35,259 nt of DNA, taken from positions 1 through 35,259 of the forward strand of contig DATKKX010000491.1 of assembly GCA_035542775.1 (NCBI GenBank), read 5' to 3'. Position 1 is the stretch's first letter. Every line of letters begins with the position of its first letter. Source of the stretch: DATKKX01 sp035542775 (GTDB lineage: Bacteria > Planctomycetota > Phycisphaerae > UBA1845 > UTPLA1). Made by a program: the position numbers and the translations under genes. Of the stretch, positions 24,857 through 31,514 are shown one piece after another. The notes beneath the pieces were generated by a model, which was not told where the DNA came from, searched no databases, and saw only the letters and a program-made list of their open reading frames with translations.

Positions 24857-25858
24857 CTACTGGGTCGGCTGCCCGCCTTGAGCCGGGGGCTGGCCTTCGG
24901 AGCCCGGCTGTCCGGGCTGGGCCGGCGGCTGGCCAGGTTGTCCAGGCTGAGCCGGCTGGCCGGGTTGCCCAGGCTGAGCTGGTTGGCCAGGTTGTCCAGG
25001 CTGCCCCTGCGCCCCCGGTCGCCTTTGCATTTGCTGCCGATGGCCGCCGGCGGGTTGCTGGAGGGCCTTCTCGAGCTTCTCCTTTTGCTCTGGCGTCAGC
25101 AGTGCGATCACATCGTCATAGAGCTTCTTGGTCAGATCCTTGCGACCCTTGAGCCCCTGCTGCTGCTGTTGCTGTTCCCGGCCTGCCTTCCTGAAGTCCT
25201 CGAACAACTTGTCGAGCTGCTTCTTTTGGTCGGGGGTCAGATCTCGCAGCTTGTCGACCTGGGCCTTCAGCATCCGCGGGTTTCGGGCGGCGCCGCCGGA
25301 GGATTCCGAGGTTGCCATGTGCTCGTCCCAGATCTCCTCGAAACGCTCTTTTTGGTCGTCGCGGAGAACGGCGAGAATCTGGTCGTGGAACTGCTCCTGG
25401 TTCTGCTCGATCTTCTCTTGAACGGGTTTCATGCTCTCTTCCCGTTCTTTCTGCATAGCCATCAACTCACCGCGAAGCTGGTTCTTGCGCTCCTGATCGC
25501 CGGCCTCGCTGGCCTGCCGCATGTCCTCGCGAGCCTTCTTCATGCGCTCGACGAGTTCTTGCGGAACGGTCACCGAGGTCCGCAGTTCATACTCGGTTTT
25601 CCGCAGTGCATCCAAGATATCCTTGACCTGGCCCTGCTGGGCCTCGTCCAGCTTCAAATCCGTGGTGAGACGCTGCAACAGATTCTCGGGACCCCCGCCA
25701 TGCCGCCCACGCATCTCCGCGCCCTGCGGTTTCTGGCCTTGCGGCTGCCCACCGGCGCCCGGAGGTTGGTTGCCCGCGCCCTGCGGCTCCTGGGCCAGAC
25801 ACATCCCGGCTGTCACGAGCACCACTACGCCGCCCCATCGCCATCCTTTCAGCATCAT
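24857..25858 (-). CDS. Periplasmic LTxxQ-like protein with Pro-Gly-Gln tail
   Basis: 333 residues from ATG 25858, chosen for the CAGGAGAC ribosome site seven bases upstream rather than the longer frame to 25885. A signal peptide (MMLKGWRWGGVVVLVTAGMC LAQ region) directs export. The body is almost entirely charged helix rich in Gln, Lys and Glu. It carries spaced LT-xx-Q units such as LTPDQKKQLDKL and LTPEQKEKLEKAL, plus a related LTTDLKLDEAQQ, like Spy/CpxP periplasmic chaperones and zinc-resistance proteins. Those are about 160 residues, so this one is roughly doubled. The last 50-60 residues are repeats of PGQPGQPAQ type, a flexible low-complexity tail encoded by 24857-25020. A stress or protein-holding role is inferred. 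Confidence 0.75.
   Translation of the reverse strand: MMLKGWRWGGVVVLVTAGMCLAQEPQGAGNQPPGAGGQPQGQKPQGAEMRGRHGGGPENLLQRLTTDLKLDEAQQGQVKDILDALRKTEYELRTSVTVPQELVERMKKAREDMRQASEAGDQERKNQLRGELMAMQKEREESMKPVQEKIEQNQEQFHDQILAVLRDDQKERFEEIWDEHMATSESSGGAARNPRMLKAQVDKLRDLTPDQKKQLDKLFEDFRKAGREQQQQQQGLKGRKDLTKKLYDDVIALLTPEQKEKLEKALQQPAGGHRQQMQRRPGAQGQPGQPGQPAQPGQPGQPAQPGQPGQPPAQPGQPGSEGQPPAQGGQPTQ
24860..25020 (-). repeat. Coding tandem repeat for Pro-Gly-Gln tail
   Basis: Imperfect 9-15-base units (for example CAGCCTGGACAACCTGGCCA on the minus strand) encode PGQ/PAQ triplets. Such tracts expand and contract by slippage, so length may vary between strains. Confidence 0.7.
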
Positions 25859-26097
25859 GTGTTGTCTCCTGCGTGTAACGATCAAATCTTACCTAACCGT
25901 TCCTATTCTTCCGATCAGCCCGAACTGCCCCATTGTGGGAAAACGCAAAGTATATGCGATATCTCTCCAAGATACCAACGCGTGCCCACGAAGCCTATTG
26001 CAGGTGCGCCTGTTTGAAGGCTTGGTCCTCTCGTGTGGCCGCATTAGAATCCGGCCAGGAGCGAGCTTGCGTGGAATCACCGTAACTCCAGAGTGTT

Positions 26098-27714
26098 ATG
26101 TATCTTGTAGTTATCATGGCATTCGCCTTCGTCCTCAGCGAGGACCTGCCCCCCGAGCAGATGAATCTTTTGGGCGGGCCTCCGTGGACGGGCCTTTGGC
26201 CGATGTACGGCACGCTCGCGGTCGTGCTCGCTCAACTCCTCGCGGTGGGCGCGGCCGCGCTCATGGCGAGTCGAATGACACTGGCGCGGCTTGGAACCAG
26301 CGCTGAATCACACGAGCGCGCGACGAGCACCTTTTCCGCGTGGCAACGCGCCATCATCGGCATCATCGCGACCATGCTCATCGCCACGATGATCCTGACA
26401 CCGTGGATGCGCCTGGTTCATGACGAGATCCACCTCTGGGGCAGATCCCTCGGCCAATGGCCGTTGCTCGGCGACCTGCTGTCGCTGGTGCCGTTCTTCG
26501 CCTCGCTCGCCCTGGCATGGACGATCTTCTACCCTGTCGAAAGACAGATCCGGGTGGTCATTTCAGCCTTGCCGCGAAGCGATGGCGAGGCCGTCGCTCG
26601 GGCGGTCGCCAACGACGCCACCGCGGCCCTGGCCGCGGCCAAGCGCAAGCAGTCCGCCGCAGAGGGCTCGCTCGGTACCTATTTGGTCGACAAGTTCCGA
26701 CATCAGGTTCTGATCATCGCGGTACCGATGACGATTATCGTGCTGGCCAAGCACTTCACGGATCAACTCCCCGATTTCCTCATCAAACGATATCATCCGG
26801 CACAGAAGGACATGGCTTTGTTTCAATGGACCGCGGATGCCCTGCTGGGCACCCTCTCGGTCGTGATTCTCGCCTTCGCCCCTGTCATCCTCCGCTACAT
26901 CTGGGCCACGGAGCCGCTGCCCGCCGGTGCCCTGCGGGAGCGATTCGTCCGCACCTGCAGACGAATCGGCCTCCGTTACCGGGAGATCCTGCTGTGGCAC
27001 ACCCACGGCACGGCCATCAATGCCGCGGTCATGGGCTTCGTGGCGCCGCTGAGGTACATACTGGTTTCCGACGCTCTGCTCGAAACGATGGACGAGGACG
27101 AAATCGAGGCCGTCTTCGGGCACGAAGCCGGCCACATCCGTCACTGGCATCTGCCGTTCTTCGGGCTCTTCGCCGTGATCTCCATGTACATATCCGGCGG
27201 AGTGATCGTCCTTCTCAGCAAGACGCACCTTCTCCACGCCCCGGGCCAGGCCAGCCTCGTGCAACTGATCGGCCTGGCGACGTTGCTGCTCGTCTGGCTT
27301 TTCGGCTTCGGCTGGCTCTCGCGACGGTTCGAGCGGCAAGCGGACGTGTATGGCGTTCGCTGCGTCACGCCGGACGTCAAATCGTGCCTGGACCGCTGCC
27401 CGATCCACGGCACCAACCCGACCGGCGGCCTGTGCGTCAGCGCCGCCAACATCTTCGGCCGGACGCTGCTGAAGATCGCCGATCTGAACGGCATTCCCAG
27501 GGATGCGCCGAGTTGGCGGCACGGCACCATCGAATCTCGCTGCCGTCTCGTCGAGGACCTGGCCGCCGACCGCAAGAAACTGAAACGGTTCGATCGGGGG
27601 ATTGCATGTCTGAAGATCGGCCTCGTCGCAGCGAGCCTGGTCGGCACCGCCGCCGCGGCGATGATCTACGGCGCGCAGATCAGGCAAGCCGTCAACGATT
27701 GGCTCGGCGCCTAG
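26098..27714 (+). CDS. M48-family membrane metalloprotease (Ste24/HtpX type)
   Basis: 538 residues with several membrane segments: one or two at the N-terminus (GTLAVVLAQLLAVGAAALMA at about 39-58), then near 80-100, 120-140, 200-217 and 250-270. The zinc motif HEAGH is at 342-346 in EAVFGHEAGHIRHWH, with the third ligand Glu412 in RFERQADVYG (the ExxxD motif). Helices near 350-370 and 385-405 lie between them, as in Ste24/HtpX. These proteases cut membrane or misfolded proteins on the cytoplasmic side. The large N-terminal part resembles the CAAX-type Ste24 form more than short HtpX. Cys-rich CVTPDVKSCLDRCP is unusual. No clear ribosome site precedes ATG 26098; ATG 26116 is an alternative. 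Confidence 0.85.
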   Translation: MYLVVIMAFAFVLSEDLPPEQMNLLGGPPWTGLWPMYGTLAVVLAQLLAVGAAALMASRMTLARLGTSAESHERATSTFSAWQRAIIGIIATMLIATMILTPWMRLVHDEIHLWGRSLGQWPLLGDLLSLVPFFASLALAWTIFYPVERQIRVVISALPRSDGEAVARAVANDATAALAAAKRKQSAAEGSLGTYLVDKFRHQVLIIAVPMTIIVLAKHFTDQLPDFLIKRYHPAQKDMALFQWTADALLGTLSVVILAFAPVILRYIWATEPLPAGALRERFVRTCRRIGLRYREILLWHTHGTAINAAVMGFVAPLRYILVSDALLETMDEDEIEAVFGHEAGHIRHWHLPFFGLFAVISMYISGGVIVLLSKTHLLHAPGQASLVQLIGLATLLLVWLFGFGWLSRRFERQADVYGVRCVTPDVKSCLDRCPIHGTNPTGGLCVSAANIFGRTLLKIADLNGIPRDAPSWRHGTIESRCRLVEDLAADRKKLKRFDRGIACLKIGLVAASLVGTAAAAMIYGAQIRQAVNDWLGA

Positions 27715-27839
27715 CCGGGCGGCTCAGCGCGCCGGTCGGCACTTATGCCGAGTCCCACATCGGAAGCGACGCCCATCGCCCCCGAGCGCGAAACCGAATC
27801 GGGCGCCAATGCGCTCCTGTGCGTCGGTCACTTATCGAC

Positions 27840-28049
27840 GGAAAAACCTGGCCCGGAGGACTCGAACCTCCACCGGAATCATTGGCAACTCCGCAAAACA
27901 CATCGGCCGGTGGCGCAAAAAGCGGCGCGCACGACAAGTCAAGTCTGAATCTGGACGCATGGCTGACGGCCTGTCCGGTGAAGCTCGCCGATGCGCAGCG
28001 GGCCAGCATCATCGCGGTAATCCGCCCGGCGGAAAAGGGCAAGCCGTGA
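27840..28049 (+). pseudogene. Possible C-terminal remnant of a mobile (integrase-type) gene
   Basis: In the frame ending at TGA 28047-28049 the reading is KTWPGGLEPPPESLATPQ, followed after 17 residues by LNLDAWLTACPVKLADAQRA and SIIAVIRPA. The 'GGLEPP' string is what one gets by reading antisense through a tRNA T-arm, here GGAGGACTCGAACCTCC at 27855-27871. From memory, such strings plus a 'W...L...IIAMIRA' tail close many planctomycete recombinase ORFs. The upstream catalytic part is missing: the same frame runs antisense-like through the M48 gene. It is probably a leftover of an excised or decayed element. The identification rests on pattern recall. Confidence 0.3.
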
Positions 28050-28616
28050 CGGTTCATCGACATATCCGGCGAGATCGGCATGGAGCGGAACAGAGCGGAA
28101 TGAAGCGATTGCAGCCCCGCGGAGCGTTTGCCCCCACCTGTCACACGCCCGGGATGCGGCGCGTGCCCTGGACCGAGGCCAGACGCACCAGAGAGCCCCA
28201 AGAACGAGTCACCCCGTCTTTCATGCCATCCGGCGGCGTTGCGCTCGCCGAAGGGGCTCCAACTCCACGCGGGGATGGACCGCGAGGGCTAGTTTGGGTG
28301 GAATGCCTGACCATGAGGGCTGCAACGAGCGGCTGGCGCACGTCAAGAACGCGTCCCCGGCGCGCGCCAAGCCGCGCAAATCGCCGACCCCGACCAAAAC
28401 CCCATCGGAGCGCGTTGCGTCGATTCTGCGCGCCGGAACACTGCATAAAGGCGCTCCCAGGGGCCAACTTTGGGTGAGTGCGCATTGCCGCACTTCAGCG
28501 AAGGACCGACCCACGCCTGAGCCGGTCAAAACTGCATTTGAATCCGGTCCAAACCCGTACACCGACGCAGGCGCGCGGAGCACTTTTGAGTTGGTTCAGC
28601 GATCGGAGGCAAGAAC

Positions 28617-28763
28617 ATGCGCACAAGTCGTTCAAATAGCATTCAAAACAAGCACGTTTCCGTTCATCCGTCGGTCCTCAGCGCTTCCCGCGGCGATGTC
28701 CCTCACGGGTGCCCCATGAGGCGTTCCAGACCGCGACCCCTCAGCAACGCGCGTAAGTCCTGA
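28617..28763 (+). CDS. Possible 48-residue small basic protein
   Basis: ATG 28617 follows GGAGG with seven bases between, an ideal ribosome site. The product begins MRTSRSNSIQNKHVSVHPSV and is rich in Ser and Arg. No motif is recognised, and the DNA also folds into hairpins, so it may instead be part of an RNA gene. Only the ribosome site supports it. Confidence 0.22.
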   Translation: MRTSRSNSIQNKHVSVHPSVLSASRGDVPHGCPMRRSRPRPLSNARKS

Positions 28764-28875
28764 AAACACGTGCCCCAAACGGGTGTTTTGGAGGTCTGCG
28801 CCCTTGGCCCGGGGTTGCGGAAACAGGGACCAAGCGCGTGTGGCGGACCAATGATTTACGGCCCTCACACGGTGG

Positions 28876-28904
28876 TTGACTGGAAGCCGGGCCTTTGTTA
28901 CAAC
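28876..28904 (+). promoter_or_regulatory. Strong sigma-70-type promoter of a candidate small RNA
   Basis: TTGACT (28876-28881), exactly 17 bases, then TACAAC (28899-28904). The -35 matches five of six consensus bases and the -10 four of six. Transcription would begin near 28911. A terminator follows about 40 bases after that point, so the unit cannot encode a usual protein. Confidence 0.5.
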
Positions 28905-28910
28905 GCAGGT

Positions 28911-28984
28911 GCTCACCGAGCGACATCGGCTCGCCCGCTCGTTGAGCGTTGCCCACTCGATTGTCGGATCGGGTGGGTGTTTTT
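28911..28984 (+). ncRNA. Candidate 74-nt small RNA
   Basis: It lies between a good promoter and an intrinsic terminator. The first hairpin pairs GCTCACCGAGCG (28911-28922) with CGCTCGTTGAGC (28936-28947), eleven of twelve pairs, loop of 13. An alternative stem, CGAGC with GCTCG (28917-28933), competes with it, so the RNA could switch shape. The second hairpin is the terminator. It resembles no Rfam family I can recall (not 6S, SRP, RNase P or tmRNA). It could act in trans as a regulator or be a short leader that ends before 29483. Its start site is predicted, not measured. Confidence 0.45.
28952..28984 (+). terminator. Intrinsic (Rho-independent) terminator
   Basis: CCCACTCGAT (28952-28961) pairs with ATCGGGTGGG (28968-28977) over ten bases with one G-U pair, loop TGTCGG, followed by TGTTTTT (28978-28984). 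This is the clearest intrinsic terminator in the window. Confidence 0.8.
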
Positions 28985-29482
28985 ATGCGCTGTGGTAGGC
29001 AGCAATGATGAAAGCGGTGGCCAAGGAAGTGCAGCCGTGGACGATATCCCCAGTCCGTCGCTCTCTCACGCGCGCGGAAAACGCGATAATTGCGCCACAT
29101 CGGGAGCGAGCCGTGCAAATCGCGGAATGGACGCGAATTTGGGCTTTTCAAGCCGCCGGTTCGCGACAACACCTGCCTTTATGTGTCCGGTTTTAGCGGG
29201 CTGTAGGGTATCCTTTGGGCGGTCGGAACGCTCGATGGAAATAACCCTACGCGCGTGCGATGTGAACACGCGCCAGAAGGCCCCGGGGGAAGGCACAACC
29301 CGGTTCGACTGGAAAGCCGACGGATAACCCTGTCCGTGCGGAGCAAAACTCCCGCGCGCGAAGCAACCGTTGTGCCATTCGGCGCATGGCCTATTCCATC
29401 CGTCGTACCAACGGATTGGCCCCGAACTTTAGAGCAGCGGCCCAGGGCGTTGGAAAGCGTTTCTGCTATCATCCATCTCGCC

Positions 29483-30439
29483 ATGAACACCCCCCGCAAA
29501 GACCTCCTCGACCGCCAGGTACAGAAAGAACTCCAACCGGGCATTGATCGCGTGACCGGAATGATGGAACGATGCGTAAACTACGGCACGCATCTGGTCG
29601 TTAAGTGCGACCAAGCGGGACGGCAGAAGGACGTGCTACCGGTGGTCATGCTCGGCCTCCATGTCGTGGAACTGCTGGACTCCATTTCCGTTCTGATCCG
29701 TAATCGCTGCGTCGATCCTGCAAAAATCCTTCTTCGGAGCGAGATGGAGGGCATGTTTGGCATCGAATACATGGCAAGAAGTGACTCCGTTCGGAAGGCG
29801 CGCCAGTACCTTGTCGTGCATGCCCATAAACGTATCGACTCCTACAAGAGGTTTGACCCGACAACCAAAGCCGGAAAGCAGCTCCAAGCTCAACTCAACA
29901 AAGACTCGACTTTCCACAATCTAGAAACCGTGTGCTTCGATACTGGAGCCAACATAGCCAATCTTGAGAAGATGCTCACCCGGCCGGAGTACGCTGAAGT
30001 CGAAGCCGAATGGCAGCGGTTGCGAGGGCAGAAAAGTGGACAAATCTGGTGGCATTCACTCTTTAGTGGCCCCAATCGAATCGAGGAACTCGCAGCAACA
30101 GTCGGGGAACATGCTCTTTATCAATTGCTATATCGCTTTTACTCGGGTGAGAGCCACGCCACGAATGCGCTGGACAGCCTTCACGTGACGCAAGATCAGC
30201 GGCCTGAATACCAGCCCCTTCGGTATCCGCTGGAGGCGCCAACGGTTGCACAGATCGCTGTGTCGATGGCCTTGCGAACGTACCGGGCATTGATCGATAT
30301 GCTCGTACCCGATGAGAACCAGTCATATGCCGATTGGTACACACGAGAAATCAAGACGGACTTCATGGAGTTAGCAGCGTTCAAGATTGTTGACGTGGGG
30401 CGGAAATCGATAGCGCCCTCTAAGCGGGCGAATAGCTAG
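29483..30439 (+). CDS. DUF5677-like protein of unknown function
   Basis: 318 residues from ATG 29483; the frame is open upstream to 29255, but that part has no coding character. The protein is almost all helical. PAKILLRSEMEGMFGIEYMA, YLVVHAHKRIDSYKRFD and YQLLYRFYSGESHATN fit my memory of the DUF5677 family, in which a long helical bundle carries conserved Arg, Glu and His residues. The activity of that family is unknown; some members sit in mobile or defence-related regions. There is no signal peptide or membrane helix. Base and codon use is less GC-biased than in neighbouring genes, and the gene stands alone after the 1.77-kb gap, so recent acquisition is plausible. The family call is from recall. 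Confidence 0.7.
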   Translation: MNTPRKDLLDRQVQKELQPGIDRVTGMMERCVNYGTHLVVKCDQAGRQKDVLPVVMLGLHVVELLDSISVLIRNRCVDPAKILLRSEMEGMFGIEYMARSDSVRKARQYLVVHAHKRIDSYKRFDPTTKAGKQLQAQLNKDSTFHNLETVCFDTGANIANLEKMLTRPEYAEVEAEWQRLRGQKSGQIWWHSLFSGPNRIEELAATVGEHALYQLLYRFYSGESHATNALDSLHVTQDQRPEYQPLRYPLEAPTVAQIAVSMALRTYRALIDMLVPDENQSYADWYTREIKTDFMELAAFKIVDVGRKSIAPSKRANS

Positions 30440-30465
30440 GCTCCATCGCCTCGGCATCCGCAAAT

Positions 30466-30654
30466 CTAGCCGTGCTCCAGCTTGACACCCACGTGACGGG
30501 CAAGTTCAACGACGGCCTCGTATTCGGTCGGGGCCTGTACCCCCCAGCGTTCCCCGGTCGCGGTGCTGGTCGCGTCGACGTGGGCGACGATTCGGCCGGT
30601 ATCAAGCCGGAGGACCTTCACGGTGCCGACGTTGAAGCCGGCATGGCGGATCAC
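30466..30654 (-). CDS. Small protein downstream of the ECF sigma factor
   Basis: 62 residues if translation begins at GTG 30654. The frame extends in coding-like fashion to about 30685 (ESLSAAILDVIRHAG), so the true start may be a few codons earlier, almost touching the sigma factor stop at 30689. The protein reads as a compact alpha/beta fold: GFNVGTVKVLRLDTGRIVAH, then a WGVQAPTEYEAVVELARHVG helix. No known domain is recognised. Tight spacing on the same strand implies co-transcription and perhaps translational coupling with the sigma factor. It lacks a membrane helix, so it is not a classic transmembrane anti-sigma factor, but a soluble regulator is possible. Confidence 0.55.
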   Translation of the reverse strand: MIRHAGFNVGTVKVLRLDTGRIVAHVDATSTATGERWGVQAPTEYEAVVELARHVGVKLEHG

Positions 30655-30688
30655 GTCCAGGATGGCCGCGCTGAGGCTCTCGCGTCAG

Positions 30689-31315
30689 TCAGATGCCGTG
30701 CGTGAATTCGCCCAGACCGTCCATCACAATACGGAGGGCGTCCAAAGCACGTCTGGTCATGGCGACGACCGCCCCCTCGGTCTTCGCCAGACGCGCGGCC
30801 ACCTCGCTGACCGGCTGCCCCTCCAAGAATCGCAACTCCAGAACGCGGCGGTGCAGTTCGGAGAGGTTTGCCAGGCCGACGTGCAGCGCCGAGAGGGCTT
30901 CCTCCCGCCGCGCCGCGCGACTGGGCGTGGCGGAGTCGAGGTAGACTGCGTCCAGGAGATTCCAATAGGAGCCGCCGGCGGGAATCAAGGCGGGCACTTC
31001 GCGATCCACGTCTCGCACTTGATAGTGCGCCGCGCGCCTCGCATCAACAACCTTGTGTTCCAGAATGGCGCAGACCCAACCGAGGAATGAACCGGGACCG
31101 CGATCCTCAAAGCGGTCGATCTCGCGGGCGACATCCAGGTAAACCTCTTGAAGGATGTCGTCCGGATTACCCCGGACCTGGACCGAGGGCTCCATGCGCT
31201 CAACGGCCCGGGCCCGCAGGTGCGGGTGATATACCATCAGGAGTTTAGCGAGCGCCAGCCGATCTCCGTGTCGGGCCTCACTAATCCAAAGCTCGATTTG
31301 ATCATGCTCTGGCAT
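30689..31315 (-). CDS. ECF-type RNA polymerase sigma factor
   Basis: 208 residues. Region 2 (residues about 25-95) includes DDILQEVYLDVAREIDRFE and the SFLGWVCAILEHKVVDARR segment that recognises the -10 element. Region 4 (about 148-197) has the helix-turn-helix LSELHRRVLELRFLEGQPVS and continues through EVAARLAKTEGAVVAMTRRA, which reads the -35. A long linker (about 100-140) separates them. There is no region 1 or 3, so it is group 4 (ECF). Planctomycetes have ECF groups genetically tied to Ser/Thr kinases, and here a kinase gene is divergent 200 bases away. Phosphorylation by that kinase in place of a classical anti-sigma factor is plausible but unproven. A TATAAT on the minus strand (31414-31409) may be part of its promoter. 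Confidence 0.9.
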   Translation of the reverse strand: MPEHDQIELWISEARHGDRLALAKLLMVYHPHLRARAVERMEPSVQVRGNPDDILQEVYLDVAREIDRFEDRGPGSFLGWVCAILEHKVVDARRAAHYQVRDVDREVPALIPAGGSYWNLLDAVYLDSATPSRAARREEALSALHVGLANLSELHRRVLELRFLEGQPVSEVAARLAKTEGAVVAMTRRALDALRIVMDGLGEFTHGI

Positions 31316-31514
31316 CGCCGGTCACCAAGCCGCTGCTGTTCAAGTCAGCTTCCATGCGAGAGTTGACGATCAAGGCCTCGATCCTACGCGGAAGCTCTTC
31401 ATCGGGTCATTATAAGCCTTGCGAAGGCACGGCACCTGCGTACCTTTTGTAGCTGTGGGCCAGCGGGCATAGAATGGTCCAAGCAGTTCGACTTCAGCAG
31501 ATCGAGATGAGAAC

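Larger units (their letters stand above)
27715..29482 (+). other. 1.77-kb region without a convincing protein gene
   Basis: This is the longest gap in the window. From left to right it holds a possible mobile-gene tail (27840-28049), an ORF at 28303-28719 whose first half looks coding, and a 48-codon ORF at 28617-28763 with a good GGAGG ribosome site. A series of hairpins (28763-28871) follows, then a promoter plus short RNA cassette ending in an intrinsic terminator (28876-28984), and further hairpins at about 29206-29275 (GTAGGGT/ACCCTAC and GCGCGTG/CACGCGC). From about 28480 onward the base composition looks less GC-rich than neighbouring genes. Overlapping open frames on both strands have no shared codon bias. 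Confidence 0.55.

Noticed and set aside
24878..26017. 379-codon Leu-rich plus-strand frame
   Set aside because: Antisense to the LTxxQ/PGQ gene; the Leu runs are the complement of Gln/Glu/Lys codons.
27855..27871. tRNA gene on the minus strand
   Set aside because: A perfect T-arm (GGAGG TTCGAGT CCTCC) is present, but no matching acceptor strand, D-arm or anticodon arm lies at the right distance. Kept only as a possible attachment-site or element remnant.
28550..28984. RNase P RNA, 6S RNA, SRP RNA or tmRNA
   Set aside because: The region is structured, but the signature sequences I know for these RNAs are absent.
29200..29330. Group I or II intron remains
   Set aside because: Two small hairpins occur, but no core P/Q/R/S elements, domain V-like hairpin or intron-encoded protein is visible.
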